DNA from: Hyphomicrobiales bacterium
GTDB lineage: Bacteria; Pseudomonadota; Alphaproteobacteria; Rhizobiales; Rhizobiaceae
NCBI GenBank assembly: GCA_017305835.1
Contig: JAFKJY010000048.1
Location: forward strand, 1-64,000
Length of the DNA stretch: 64,000 bases
Direction of reading: 5' to 3'
Shown: piece after piece, positions 35,872 through 44,303 of the stretch
Layout: every line of letters begins with the position of its first letter
Position numbering within the stretch: position 1 is the first letter of the stretch
The notes under the pieces: model-generated
What the model saw: only the letters and a program-made list of their open reading frames with translations
What the model was told of the DNA's origin: nothing
Databases searched by the model: none
Position numbers and translations under genes: made by a program

Positions 35872-36549
35872 TCACTTCGAGAAGAAATGCTCCGGCGCCT
35901 GCATGATCGCCTCCGTCGAGGAGTTTATGTGGGCGATCATCCTGCGCTCGGCACCCTTGGCATCGCCCTTCAGGATCGCCTCGACGATGCCGGTATGCTC
36001 GGCATAGGACCGCAGCCGCGATTCCCGCGTGGACAAGGTCTTGTCGAACTGCAGCCGGAACGTCTCGCGCAGCGTGGCGGCGATCGCCGGCGCCAGGCTG
36101 TCATTGCCGGAGAGCCGCACGATCGTGTTGTGCAGGGCCTTGTTGTAGGCCGTGTAGTCGTGCAGCGCCTCCTGGAACGGCGGGTGGGCCGCGCGCAGGA
36201 CGGCCATGGCCTTCTCGTCGATCCGCTCCGCGGCGAGGCGCGCGCCGAGCCCCTCGAGCACGGCGCGGATCTGGTTGAGCTCGATCACCGCCTTCCGCGA
36301 CAGGATGCGGATGCGCGCACCGCGGAACCGCTCGAATTCGACGAGGCCCTCGCCCTGCAGCCGGGTGAGCGCCTCGCGCACCGTGCCGCGGCTGACGCCG
36401 AGGCGGGCGATGAGGTCCGGCTCTATCAGCCTCTGGCCGGGAACCAGCCAGCCCTCGCGCATGCCGTCGCGGATGTAGCTCACGACGGTGCCGACCGCGC
36501 CGGCCGCCGACTCGGACCGCGGCCTCTCGAGCAGGTCGCTCTTCGACAT
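35872..36549 (-). CDS. GntR-family regulator (FCD/FadR subfamily)
   Basis: A 225-aa repressor-type regulator. Winged HTH at about 25-85 (VPGQRLIEPDLIARLGVSRGTVREALTRLQGEGLV, seen as LIARLGVSRGTVREAL), then the all-helical FCD effector domain; Asp and His residues for a metal-assisted carboxylate site lie in RAVLEGLGAR...NKALHNTIVR and YAEHTGIVEAI. ATG 36549 follows GGAG; the longer start at 36864 runs through the operator region and is rejected. It is divergent from the O-demethylase gene and convergent with the ABC importer. Two operators between 36632 and 36689 match the FCD-type consensus. Confidence 0.93.
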   Translation of the reverse strand: MSKSDLLERPRSESAAGAVGTVVSYIRDGMREGWLVPGQRLIEPDLIARLGVSRGTVREALTRLQGEGLVEFERFRGARIRILSRKAVIELNQIRAVLEGLGARLAAERIDEKAMAVLRAAHPPFQEALHDYTAYNKALHNTIVRLSGNDSLAPAIAATLRETFRLQFDKTLSTRESRLRSYAEHTGIVEAILKGDAKGAERRMIAHINSSTEAIMQAPEHFFSK

Positions 36550-36631
36550 GGAAGGTCTCCAGCAAACTCCCGGCCTGCTGCCCGTCTCGGGGCCGGAAGC
36601 CAGCTCCAATGGGTAGGTTAGTCCGGGCCAG

Positions 36632-36689
36632 ATTGTCAAACGATCGATGCACGGGCAATGGCCGCAGCCATGATAAATCGTTTGACGAT
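36632..36689. promoter_or_regulatory. Paired GntR/FCD operators
   Basis: ATTGTCAAACGAT (36632-36644) and ATCGTTTGACGAT (36677-36689) each fit the FCD-type operator pattern NTNGTN3ACNAN; the second is a perfect 5-bp-arm palindrome. Their cores GTCAAACGAT and ATCGTTTGAC are exact reverse complements. Centre spacing of 45 bp, about four helical turns, suits cooperative binding. They lie between the divergent GntR and O-demethylase genes. Confidence 0.75.
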
Positions 36690-36764
36690 CTCGTCGGTCG
36701 TAATTATCGTACGCAGCATTGGGAAAATCCCCGAAACGAAACGGCGCACAGGGAAGGGCGGCTG

Positions 36765-38126
36765 ATGTCCGGAAAGAGCCTGCAGTGGAAACTCGACCAG
36801 ATCGGAAGCCCGGTGAAGATGCTCCGGGATTCGCCGCTGAAGCTCTTTCAGCTCGCCTATACACGGCAGCATTCCAACTGGCGCGACGAGCAGGCCGCCT
36901 GGACGAAGACGGCGGTGCTGTTCGACCAGTCGAACCACATGAACGACGTCTACGTGAAGGGTCCGGACGTCGTGCGCCTGCTCTCCGACACCGGCATCAA
37001 CTCGTTCAGGAATTTCGGCCGAGACAAGGCCAAGCAGTTCATGGTCTGCGGTCATGACGGCAACCTGATCGGCACGTCGGTGCTGTTCGGGCTGGAGGAC
37101 GACGAGGTCAGCATCGTCGGGCCGCGCGCCTGCGCCAACTGGGTCCATTACCAGGCCGAGATCGGCAATTACGACGTCGAGTTCCGCTGGGACGGTCGGA
37201 CCGCAGACAACGACGCCCCGCGCCTGATCTATCGCTACGAGATCGAGGGTCCCACGGCGATGAAGATCATGGAGAAGGCGCATGGCGGGCCGCTGCCGCC
37301 GACCCGGTTCTTCGGCATGACCGAGTTCAGGATCGCCGGCCGCGCGGTGCGCGCGCTCAAGCACACCATGGCGGGACAGCCGGGATCGGAGGCTCACGGC
37401 TTCGAGTTCTTCGGCCCGGCGGAGGACGAGCACCACGTGCTCGATGCCATCCTGCGGGCGGGCGAAGAGTTCGGCCTCGTCCGCGGCGGCGCGCTCGCCT
37501 ATTACAGCTCGGGCATCGAGTCCGGCTACCTGTCGCAGCCGGTGCCGGCCATCTATTCCGATCCGCGCATGCGCGCCTACCGCGAATGGCTGCCGGCGGA
37601 CGGCTACGAGGCCAAGCTCTCGATCGGTGGCAGCTTCGCCTCGGACGATATCGAGGATTATTACCGCAACCCGTTCGACATGGGCTATGGCCACATCCTC
37701 AAGTTCGACCACGACTTCATCGGCCGCGAGGCGCTCGAGGCCGTCAAAGACGAGCCGCACCGGCGCAAGGTCTGGATGCGCTGGAACGACGACGACGCGA
37801 TGCGCATCATCCGCAGCAGCCTGTTCGACGACGAGACGAAGCGCGCGAAGTTCCTCGACTATCCGCTGAGCCGCTACGCCCGCGTCCAGTTCGACCAGGT
37901 GCACGACAAGGGCCGGCCGGCCGGCGTGTCGACGCTCTGCGCCTACACGGTCAATGTCGGCGGCTTCTTCTCGCTCGGCATGCTCGACCCGGAGTCCGCC
38001 GTCGGCGGCAGGGAAGTGACCATCGTCTGGGGCGAGGAAAACGGCGGCACCGCCAAGCTCGGCGTGGAGCGGCACGCCCAGACTGAAATCCGCGCCACGG
38101 TAAGCACGACCGCGCTCGTATCGTGA
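36765..38126 (+). CDS. GcvT-fold tetrahydrofolate-dependent O-demethylase-like, copy 2
   Basis: A 453-aa paralogue of the enzyme at 5333. His58 (NHM), Arg121 and Tyr246/Tyr247 (AYYSSG) align with His60, Arg122 and Tyr247 of copy 1, and REWLPADGYEA and IGGSFASDDIEDYY are shared. The position of copy 1 Trp256 is Tyr255 here (SGYL for SGWI), which should reshape the substrate pocket. ATG 36765 follows GGAAGGG; the in-frame start at 36609 runs through the operators. Controlled very probably by the divergent GntR. Last gene before the tRNA border. Confidence 0.85.
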   Translation: MSGKSLQWKLDQIGSPVKMLRDSPLKLFQLAYTRQHSNWRDEQAAWTKTAVLFDQSNHMNDVYVKGPDVVRLLSDTGINSFRNFGRDKAKQFMVCGHDGNLIGTSVLFGLEDDEVSIVGPRACANWVHYQAEIGNYDVEFRWDGRTADNDAPRLIYRYEIEGPTAMKIMEKAHGGPLPPTRFFGMTEFRIAGRAVRALKHTMAGQPGSEAHGFEFFGPAEDEHHVLDAILRAGEEFGLVRGGALAYYSSGIESGYLSQPVPAIYSDPRMRAYREWLPADGYEAKLSIGGSFASDDIEDYYRNPFDMGYGHILKFDHDFIGREALEAVKDEPHRRKVWMRWNDDDAMRIIRSSLFDDETKRAKFLDYPLSRYARVQFDQVHDKGRPAGVSTLCAYTVNVGGFFSLGMLDPESAVGGREVTIVWGEENGGTAKLGVERHAQTEIRATVSTTALVS

Positions 38127-38161
38127 GATGGCTGGCGGCCTTCGCTGACGGTCGGGGAAGG

Positions 38162-38187
38162 ATTCCGGGCATCGCCGTGCCCGGGAT
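38162..38187 (+). terminator. Hairpin terminator after the O-demethylase gene
   Basis: ATTCCGGGCA (38162-38171) pairs with TGCCCGGGAT (38178-38187), one G-T pair, 6-nt loop, followed by TTTCCCC. It lies 36 bp after the stop. Confidence 0.6.
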
Positions 38188-38284
38188 TTCCCCATCATGC
38201 GAGGCGAGCGCCGAGGCGGACAGGCACGGTGGCTTCCGAGCCGCCGCTTCTGCGCCCTGCGATTTCAACCATCTGGAAAACACG

Positions 38285-38308
38285 AAAGCCGCGGTGGTCC
38301 GCGGCTTG
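38285..38308 (-). terminator. Intrinsic terminator of tRNA-Gly
   Basis: AAGCCGCGG and CCGCGGCTT (38286-38294 / 38299-38307) form a perfect 9-bp stem with a 4-nt loop, 17 bp beyond the tRNA 3' end in its direction of transcription, with a short T-rich tail on the minus strand. Confidence 0.7.
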
Positions 38309-38324
38309 TGATCGGTTGGGAAAC

Positions 38325-38399
38325 TGGAGCGGGCGAAGGGATTCGAACCCTCGACCCCAACCTTGGCAAGGTTGTGCTCTACCCCTGAGCTACACCCGC
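38325..38399 (-). tRNA. tRNA-Gly (anticodon GCC)
   Basis: Read on the minus strand the cloverleaf is complete: acceptor GCGGGTG/CGCCCGC, D-stem GCTC/GAGC, anticodon stem CAACC/GGTTG with loop TTGCCAA (GCC at 38365-38367 on the complement), T-arm GAGGG-TTCGAAT-CCCTT, discriminator T and encoded CCA (38325-38327). Its 3' end faces the accessory region at lower coordinates, a common integration target for islands. Confidence 0.97.
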
Positions 38400-38533
38400 T
38401 CGCGCGGCGAACGCCGCAAGCGGCGCCTATATGGCCGAACTCCCCCGCGATTGCAACAGGGAATTGCAGGGCTTCTTGCCGAGATCTGCAGGCCGCGCGG
38501 GAGCGCAATGGGCAGGGCGATGCTCCCCGCCGC

Positions 38534-39250
38534 TCAGCCCCCCGCGCCGGTCGCGACGTCGAGCGCCAGCCGCGCCATGTCTTCCAGCGAGGATTGCCGC
38601 TCCGCCGCGCTCAGCTCCTCGTGGGTGACGAGCGAATCGCTCACGGCGCAGATCGCGAGGGCCTGCGCGCCGTGACGGGCGGCGAGGGTGTAGAGGGCGC
38701 TGGCCTCCATCTCGACGGCCAGCACGCCGTGGGCGCGCAGCGGCTCGAAGGCGGCAAGGCCGGCCGGATTGTAGAACTGGTCGGCCGAGACGATGCCGCC
38801 GGCATGCCAGCGCAGGCCGGCCCGCTCGGCGCCGGCGACCGCCGCCCGCAGCAGGGCGAAATCGGCGCAGGGCGCGAAATGCCACGGCGCGGTGACCGCC
38901 ACGTTCATGGCGCTGTCGGTGCTGGCGGTCATGGCGATGACGATGTCGCGCACCCTGACACCCTCGACGATGGCGCCGCAGGTGCCGACGCGGATCAGCT
39001 TCCTGGCGCCGTAGAGCGTCAGCAATTCGTGGACGTAGATGGCCAATGAGGGCTGGCCCATGCCGGTCGCCTGGACGCTGACGGGGCGGCCCTTGTAGCG
39101 CCCGGTGAAGCCGAGGCAGTTGCGCACCTTGTTCACGCAGCGCGCGTCCTCGAGGAAGGTGTCGGCGATCCATTTGGCGCGCAGCGGATCGCCCGGCAGG
39201 AGGATCGCCTCGGCATAATCGCCGGCTGCTGCCTCGTTGTGCGGTGTCAC
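38534..39250 (-). CDS. deoD: Purine-nucleoside phosphorylase
   Basis: A 238-aa hexameric-type DeoD that phosphorolyses purine nucleosides to base and ribose-1-phosphate in salvage. It matches E. coli DeoD (239 aa) throughout: GDPLRAKWIADTFLEDAR near the start, LGFTGRYKG, RVGTCGAI, VEMEASALY and the catalytic-aspartate block AVSDSLVTHEE. The GTG at 39250 follows GGAGG by 7 nt; the longer frame to 39406 has no similarity. It stands alone beside the tRNA gene, reading toward it. Confidence 0.96.
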   Translation of the reverse strand: MTPHNEAAAGDYAEAILLPGDPLRAKWIADTFLEDARCVNKVRNCLGFTGRYKGRPVSVQATGMGQPSLAIYVHELLTLYGARKLIRVGTCGAIVEGVRVRDIVIAMTASTDSAMNVAVTAPWHFAPCADFALLRAAVAGAERAGLRWHAGGIVSADQFYNPAGLAAFEPLRAHGVLAVEMEASALYTLAARHGAQALAICAVSDSLVTHEELSAAERQSSLEDMARLALDVATGAGG

Positions 39251-39368
39251 CCTTTTTCCTCCCCCTCGCTGCGTGCCGTCACGCCGACAACTAGCCAAAA
39301 CGGGGCATTCCGGCAATCGAGGCGGGAGAACCGCGGCCGGGACGAGCAGGTGGCTACGCTTCGAGCCC

Positions 39369-39421
39369 GTTTTGACGCATGCCGGCGGCTCGAAACGGGT
39401 TCCCACCTGCGGGCGACATGC
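39369..39421 (-). repeat. Intergenic palindromic repeat, copy 1
   Basis: On the minus strand this reads GCATGTCGCCCG, then a middle with CCCGTTTCG, then GCATGCGTCAAAAC. It aligns with 49814-49865 at about 34 of 46 positions, so both belong to one family. It lies in the 206-bp gap between deoD and the YbaK/ProX gene. Such hairpin elements resemble short repeats dispersed in rhizobial genomes. Confidence 0.65.
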
Positions 39422-39456
39422 GTTAAACAGCCGGGAGCTTGAGCGGGGGAGAAGAC

Positions 39457-39954
39457 ATGCCGGCCAGCCGCGCGGACCTGATCGCGTTCCTCGATGGTCT
39501 CGGGATCGCGACGCGGACCTTCGAGCACCCGCCGCTGTTCACGGTCGAGCAGTCGCAGGCGCTGCGCGGCGAGATCGCCGGCGGTCACACCAAGAACCTG
39601 TTCCTCAAGGACAAGAAGGACAATTATTTCCTGCTCACCGTCGGCGAGGAGGCGCAGGTCGACCTGAAGCAGGTCCACCACGCGATCGGCGCGGCGAGCC
39701 GCGTCTCGTTCGGGCGGCCGGAGATGCTGATGGATCTGCTCGGCGTCGTGCCGGGCGCGGTCACCGTGTTCGGGCTGATCAACGATACGCAGCGCCGCGT
39801 AAAACTGTTCCTCGACGCGGCGCTGATGGAGCACGAGACGATCAACGCCCATCCGCTGACCAACGAGGCGACGACGCAGATCGCGCGTGCGGACCTCTTG
39901 CGCTTCATCGCGGCGACGGGGCATGAGCCGACGATCTTGAAACTGTCGGCCTGA
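39457..39954 (+). CDS. YbaK/ProX-family aminoacyl-tRNA deacylase
   Basis: A 165-aa trans-editing domain of the ProX type, which hydrolyses mischarged Ala-tRNA(Pro). Typical landmarks are FEHPPLFTVEQSQAL, GGHTKNLFLKDKKDNYFLL with the conserved lysine, and PLTNEATTQI near the C-terminus. ATG 39457 has GGGGAG upstream and is preferred to TTG 39439. Followed 76 bp later by the CnoX-like gene. Function call rests on family resemblance; cysteinyl-tRNA(Pro) editing would be the alternative. Confidence 0.9.
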   Translation: MPASRADLIAFLDGLGIATRTFEHPPLFTVEQSQALRGEIAGGHTKNLFLKDKKDNYFLLTVGEEAQVDLKQVHHAIGAASRVSFGRPEMLMDLLGVVPGAVTVFGLINDTQRRVKLFLDAALMEHETINAHPLTNEATTQIARADLLRFIAATGHEPTILKLSA

Positions 39955-40030
39955 TGGCCACATTCTTGGCAACACCGAGGCCGGCGGGCGCCGGCGACAG
40001 CGGCCCTGCGGGCCCGAAAGGCAGGAACCC

Positions 40031-40981
40031 ATGAACGCGGAAAATGGCGGCGGATTCGGCTTCGCCGCGGGGATGCGGGCGCAGGCCCCGGAAGGCAACG
40101 CCGCACCGGCCGGCGCGCTGATCAAGGACACCACCACGGCCGGCTTCCAGGCCGACGTCATCCAGGAATCGCGCAACCAGCCGGTGCTGGTCGATTTCTG
40201 GGCGCCGTGGTGCGGGCCGTGCCGCCAGCTCGGGCCGGTGATCGAGAAGGTCGTCCAGGCGGCAGGCGGCAGCGTCAAGCTCGTCAAGATGAACATCGAC
40301 GACCATCCGGCCATTCCCGGCCAGCTCGGCATCCAGTCGATCCCCGCCGTCATCGCCTTCAAGGACGGCCAGCCGGTCGACGGCTTCATGGGCGCCATCC
40401 CCGAATCGCAGGTCAAGGCCTTCATCGATCGCGTCGCCGGCGGCGACGCGGGCGCGCAGATCGAGGAGGCGCTGGCCGCGGCGCAGGAGGCGCGCGAGGC
40501 CGGCGACCAGCGCACTGCGTCGGGCATCTATTCGGCCGTGCTGGAGCGCGAGCCGGAGAACGTGGCGGCGATCGCCGGCCTGGCCGACATGCTGTTCGAG
40601 GCCGGCGACGCCGAAGGCGCGCGCCAGATCCTCGACGGCGCCCCGGAGGCCAAGGCGGCCGACCCGGCGCTGGCGGCCGTGCGCGCCAAGATCAAGCTCG
40701 CGGACCAGGTCGCCTCGCTCGGCGACCCGGCCGAGCTGGCGCGCCGGCTGGAGGCGAACCCGAAGGACCACCAGGCCCGCTTCGACCTCGCCATGATCGA
40801 GAATGCGCGCGGCGACCGCGCGGCAGCCGCCGACCAGCTCCTGGCGATCGTCAAGGCCGACAGGACGTGGAAGGAGGACGCGGCGCGCAACCAGCTCCTG
40901 ACCTTCTTCGAGGCCTGGGGCATGACCGACGAGGCGACGCTTTCGGCGCGGCGCAAGCTGTCGTCGCTGCTGTTTTCCTGA
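40031..40981 (+). CDS. Thioredoxin-TPR protein (CnoX/YbbN-like)
   Basis: A 316-aa cytoplasmic protein with a thioredoxin domain (about 30-140, active site WCGPC, Cys61 and Cys64) and a tetratricopeptide-like C-terminal half (about 150-310). This is the architecture of CnoX chaperedoxins that protect proteins from oxidative aggregation. Unlike E. coli CnoX, both active-site cysteines are retained, as in other alphaproteobacteria, so it may be redox-active. First of a co-directional group with the LonN-domain and Trm112-like genes. Confidence 0.92.
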   Translation: MNAENGGGFGFAAGMRAQAPEGNAAPAGALIKDTTTAGFQADVIQESRNQPVLVDFWAPWCGPCRQLGPVIEKVVQAAGGSVKLVKMNIDDHPAIPGQLGIQSIPAVIAFKDGQPVDGFMGAIPESQVKAFIDRVAGGDAGAQIEEALAAAQEAREAGDQRTASGIYSAVLEREPENVAAIAGLADMLFEAGDAEGARQILDGAPEAKAADPALAAVRAKIKLADQVASLGDPAELARRLEANPKDHQARFDLAMIENARGDRAAAADQLLAIVKADRTWKEDAARNQLLTFFEAWGMTDEATLSARRKLSSLLFS

Positions 40982-41037
40982 CGCGCATCCGGCCGGGCGC
41001 CCTCTGCGCCGGCCGGTGGAGTTCGCGGAGACGACCG

Positions 41038-41709
41038 TTGAGAGTGGGAAACGCGCAATATCTTTCGGCGAAGGACTTTCCGGAGACGATCCCGGTCTTC
41101 CCGCTCGCCGGCGCGCTGCTTCTGCCCGGCGGGCGCATGCCGCTCAACATATTCGAGCCGCGCTATCTGCAGATGGTGGACGCCTGCATCGCCGGGCGGC
41201 GGCTGATCGGCATGGTGCAGCCGCGCCTCGACGGGGCGCTGCGCGACGACGGCGAGCCGGAGCTCTGCCAGGTCGGCTGCATCGGCCGCATCACCTCGAT
41301 GGCGGAGACCGGCGACGGCCGCTACCTGATCTCGCTGCAGGGCGTGTGCCGCTTCCGCGTCGAATCGGAAGTCGCGGTGCGCACGCCCTACCGCCAGTGC
41401 CACATCCTGCCCTTCCTCGGCGATCTCGACACGGATGCGGGCACGGGCGAGGTCGACCGCGCCGCACTGCTCAAGGCCTTCCGGGCCTATCTGGAGGCCA
41501 ACGAGCTGGAGGCCGACTGGGAGAGCGTCAGCCGCGCCGACAACGCGACGCTGGTCAATGCGCTGTCGATGATGGCGCCCTACGGGCCGGCCGAGAAGCA
41601 GGCGCTGCTGGAGGCGGCCGACCTGAAGACGCGCGCCGAGACGCTGATCGCCATCACCGAGATGTCGCTCGCCCGCGACGGCGACGACGCCGGGACGCGG
41701 CTGCAATGA
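41038..41709 (+). CDS. LON substrate-binding (LonN) domain protein
   Basis: A 223-aa stand-alone N-terminal domain of Lon protease without ATPase or protease parts. The hallmark [29 protein letters not shown] begins near residue 16, in pieces [15 protein letters not shown] and LNIFEPRY; a helical bundle follows at about 130-220. The start is TTG 41038, with CGGAGACG upstream; GTG 41044 is the alternative. Overlaps the Trm112-like gene by 4 nt. Rhizobia commonly carry this gene beside a CnoX-like thioredoxin, suggesting a quality-control role (inference). Confidence 0.92.
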   Translation: MRVGNAQYLSAKDFPETIPVFPLAGALLLPGGRMPLNIFEPRYLQMVDACIAGRRLIGMVQPRLDGALRDDGEPELCQVGCIGRITSMAETGDGRYLISLQGVCRFRVESEVAVRTPYRQCHILPFLGDLDTDAGTGEVDRAALLKAFRAYLEANELEADWESVSRADNATLVNALSMMAPYGPAEKQALLEAADLKTRAETLIAITEMSLARDGDDAGTRLQ

Positions 41710-41912
41710 ACGCCCCGGACGACGGGCGCGAGCGTCGCTCGCAGCCGGACCCGAAGCTGCTGGAACTCCTGGCCTGCCCGCTGACCAAGGGGCCGCTGCG
41801 CTGGGACGCCGAGGCGCAGGAGCTGGTCTCGCCGGCCGCCAGGCTCGCCTATCCGGTGCGCGACGGTATTCCGATCATGCTGCCCTCCGAGGCGCGCCAG
41901 CTCCAGGACTGA
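41706..41912 (+). CDS. Trm112/UPF0434 family small protein
   Basis: A 68-aa protein of the Trm112 (YcaR) family: [17 protein letters not shown] and [16 protein letters not shown] are diagnostic. Only one cysteine (in [10 protein letters not shown]) remains of the usual zinc-binding set, as in many bacterial members. Start ATG overlaps the LonN stop (ATGA), so translation is coupled. Eukaryotic Trm112 activates methyltransferases; the bacterial role is uncertain. Confidence 0.93.
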   Translation: MNAPDDGRERRSQPDPKLLELLACPLTKGPLRWDAEAQELVSPAARLAYPVRDGIPIMLPSEARQLQD

Positions 41913-41926
41913 GGCGCGGAAGCGCG

Positions 41927-41932
41927 TTGACA
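41927..41932 (+). promoter_or_regulatory. Possible -35 box upstream of the DUF805 fusion gene
   Basis: TTGACA at 41927-41932 lies in the 65-bp gap before the gene at 41978. The best -10 candidate (GATAGA, 41946-41951) is only 13 bp away, so this is weak. Confidence 0.25.
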
Positions 41933-41977
41933 GCCGGGCCCGCGCGATAGAAAGGTCTGCGCGCGGGAGGCACAGAT

Positions 41978-42658
41978 ATGGCGGCAGGCGGGACGATCGG
42001 CGGGGAAGTCCTCTATTTCGACGCGGAGCGCGGCGTCGGCTTCGCAACGGGCGCGGACGGCAATCGCTACGTCTTCGACCGGCACGACCTCGGCGAGGTC
42101 GAGCGCGTGGCCAAGGGTGCGCGGATCGAGTTCCGGCCCGACGGCGACCGTGCGCGCGAGATCGCGGTCGCGGCCAGCCGCAGGACCGCCGTGCCGGTGA
42201 CGGCCGGACAGCCGATGACGCCCGCCGCCGCGTTTATCGACCCGCGTAACCGCACGACCGGCCTGTTCGGCTATTTCCGGCGTACGATCGGCACCAACTA
42301 CGCCAATTTCCGCGGCCGAGCGCGGCGCAAGGAATATTGGGGCTTCGTGCTGTTCTCGACGCTGCTGCTGATCGCGATCGCGGCGGCGGGTTTCCTGCTG
42401 GGGACCGCGCTCGGCTTCGACGAGGAGCGCGAGCCGGTGGTCACCTCGATCGCGGCAGGCGTGGCCACGCTCGCGCTGCTGATCCCCTCGATCGCGGTCA
42501 CGGTGCGCCGGCAGCACGACATCGGCCTGTCGGGCTGGTTCCTGCTCCTGTGGCTGATCCCGTCGATCGGCGCGCTGATCGTGTTCGTCTTCACGCTGGT
42601 GCCGACGCAGAGGCACGACAACAAATGGGGCCCGATCCCGGACGGGATCAGGCTGTAG
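41978..42658 (+). CDS. Cold-shock-like domain fused to DUF805 membrane domain
   Basis: A 226-aa two-part protein. Residues about 1-68 (GGEVLYFDAERGVGFATGADGNRYVF, in pieces GEVLYFD and GVGFATG) look like a small OB/cold-shock-type nucleic-acid-binding barrel. Residues about 95-226 are DUF805 (YhaH-like): NYANFRGRARRKEYWGF, two to four membrane helices, and RRQHDIGLSGW. DUF805 proteins usually have only the membrane part. Function unknown; the fusion suggests a membrane-anchored RNA- or DNA-binding protein. It converges on leuB. Confidence 0.85.
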   Translation: MAAGGTIGGEVLYFDAERGVGFATGADGNRYVFDRHDLGEVERVAKGARIEFRPDGDRAREIAVAASRRTAVPVTAGQPMTPAAAFIDPRNRTTGLFGYFRRTIGTNYANFRGRARRKEYWGFVLFSTLLLIAIAAAGFLLGTALGFDEEREPVVTSIAAGVATLALLIPSIAVTVRRQHDIGLSGWFLLLWLIPSIGALIVFVFTLVPTQRHDNKWGPIPDGIRL

Positions 42659-42704
42659 GCGCTTCCGCCTCCCCTCGCAGGGGAGGCACTCAGCCGACGA
42701 AGAC

Positions 42705-43820
42705 CTACGCCGCCGACAGCGCCAGGAACTTCTCCGCGATGGCGTCGCCCATCGCCGTGGTGCCGATGGTCTGCGCGCCGGGGGCGGCGATGTCGGCGGT
42801 CCTGAGCCCGTCGGCCAGCACGGCGGCGATCGCCGCCTCCAGCCGGTCGGCCTCCTCGATCATGCCGAAGGAATAGCGCAGGCACATGGCGAAGGAAGCG
42901 ATCATGGCGATCGGGTTGGCGATGCCCTTGCCGGCGATGTCGGGCGCCGAGCCGTGCACCGGCTCGTAGAGCGCCTTGCGCTTGCCGGTCTTGGCGTCCG
43001 GCGCGCCGAGCGAGGCCGAGGGCAGCATGCCGAGCGAGCCGGTGAGCATCGCCGCCACGTCCGACAGCATGTCGCCGAACAGATTGTCGGTGACGATCAC
43101 GTCGAACTGCTTGGGCCAGCGCACGAGCTGCATGCCGCCGGCATCCGCCAGCATGTGGGTCAGCTCGACGTCGGAATAGCGCGCCTTGTGGGTGGCGGTG
43201 GCGACCTCCTTCCACAGCACGCCCGACTTCATGACGTTGTGCTTCTCCATCGAGCACACCTTGTTGCGGCGCGTCCGCGCGAGCTCGAAGGCGACGCCGC
43301 AGATACGCTCGATCTCGTAGGTGTCGTAGACCTGCGTGTCGATGCCGCGCTTCTGGCCGTTGCCGAGGTCAATGATCTCCTTCGGCTCGCCGAAATAGAC
43401 GCCGCCGGTCAGCTCGCGCACGATCAGGATGTCGAGGCCCTCGACGACCTCCTGCCTGAGCGAGGAGGCGGCGGCGAGCGCCGGGTAGCAGATGGCCGGG
43501 CGCAGATTGGCGAACAGCTCGAGATCCTTGCGCAGCCGCAGCAGGCCGGCCTCCGGGCGCACCTCGTAGGGCACGTCGGCCCATTTCGGCCCGCCGACGG
43601 CGCCGAACAGCACGGCGTCCGCGGCCATCGCCTTGGCCATGTCGGCCTCCGACACGGCCTGGCCGTGGGCGTCGTAGGCCGAGCCGCCGACCAGCCCCTC
43701 CTCGGTCTCGAAGCCGGCGCCGAAGCGCTCGTTCATCAGCGCGACCAGCTTGCGCACCTCGGCCATCGCCTCGGGGCCGATGCCGTCGCCGGGAAGGAGG
43801 AGAAGCTTGCGGGATGCCAT
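42705..43820 (-). CDS. leuB: 3-isopropylmalate dehydrogenase
   Basis: A 371-aa LeuB, the NAD-dependent oxidative decarboxylase of leucine synthesis. It begins [18 protein letters not shown] and carries [14 protein letters not shown], the metal/substrate block [17 protein letters not shown] and [22 protein letters not shown] 43820 gives the usual length; the frame continues open upstream but that part belongs to the ridA-like region. Last gene of a leftward leuD-secreted protein-ridA-like-leuB group; leuC is not in the window. Confidence 0.97.
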   Translation of the reverse strand: MASRKLLLLPGDGIGPEAMAEVRKLVALMNERFGAGFETEEGLVGGSAYDAHGQAVSEADMAKAMAADAVLFGAVGGPKWADVPYEVRPEAGLLRLRKDLELFANLRPAICYPALAAASSLRQEVVEGLDILIVRELTGGVYFGEPKEIIDLGNGQKRGIDTQVYDTYEIERICGVAFELARTRRNKVCSMEKHNVMKSGVLWKEVATATHKARYSDVELTHMLADAGGMQLVRWPKQFDVIVTDNLFGDMLSDVAAMLTGSLGMLPSASLGAPDAKTGKRKALYEPVHGSAPDIAGKGIANPIAMIASFAMCLRYSFGMIEEADRLEAAIAAVLADGLRTADIAAPGAQTIGTTAMGDAIAEKFLALSAA

Positions 43821-43909
43821 GGGAGAGCCTTTGCGCGTGAGGAAACGATCCGGCGCCTGACTAGCGGCAGGCGGCGGCGAGCGCAAGCGCGGCGGGCTGG
43901 GGAGGCCGG

Positions 43910-44290
43910 TCAGCGGCGCCGCAGCGCGGTGACCTCGACCTCGATCTTCATCTCCGGCTCGTTGAGCTGGCAGATGGTCATGGTGGCGGCCGGGCGGATG
44001 TCGCCGAAGGTCTCGCCGAGGATCGGGAAGACGCGCGGGACGTAGGCGCGCTCGGTGACGTGGTAGCGGGCCCGCACCACGTCGCCGAAGCCGAAGCCGG
44101 CCTCGGCCAGCGCCTTGCCGATGGTGGCGAGGCAGTTGCGCGTCTGCTCCTCGACCGTCTCGGGCATGGACATGGTGGCGTAGTCGTAGCCGGTGGTGCC
44201 GGAGACGAAGCACCAGTCGCCCTCGACCACGGCGCGCGAATAGCCGGCCGTCTTCTCGAAGGGCGAGCCGGTGGAGATCAGCTTGCGCAT
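43910..44290 (-). CDS. RidA-family protein (YjgF/YER057c/UK114)
   Basis: A 126-aa Rid-family protein. Members of the RidA branch deaminate reactive enamines/imines such as 2-aminoacrylate; other branches serve in catabolism. [29 protein letters not shown] is family-typical and the C-terminal [10 protein letters not shown] carries the conserved Glu. An arginine equivalent to the RidA catalytic Arg may be in VVRARYHV; assignment to a subgroup is unsure. Located 13 bp after the secreted-protein gene and 89 bp before leuB. Could protect transaminase/threonine-dehydratase-linked steps of branched-chain amino acid synthesis. Confidence 0.88.
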   Translation of the reverse strand: MRKLISTGSPFEKTAGYSRAVVEGDWCFVSGTTGYDYATMSMPETVEEQTRNCLATIGKALAEAGFGFGDVVRARYHVTERAYVPRVFPILGETFGDIRPAATMTICQLNEPEMKIEVEVTALRRR

Positions 44291-44303
44291 GAAATGGGTT
44301 CCC

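Noticed and set aside
38285..38400. Direct repeat of the tRNA-Gly 3' end as an attachment site inside the window
   Set aside because: I looked for a second copy of the T-arm/acceptor sequence in the accessory region and saw none.
41706..41912. Zinc-dependent tRNA-methyltransferase activator role for the Trm112-like protein
   Set aside because: Only one of the usual zinc cysteines remains, so the eukaryotic role should not be transferred.
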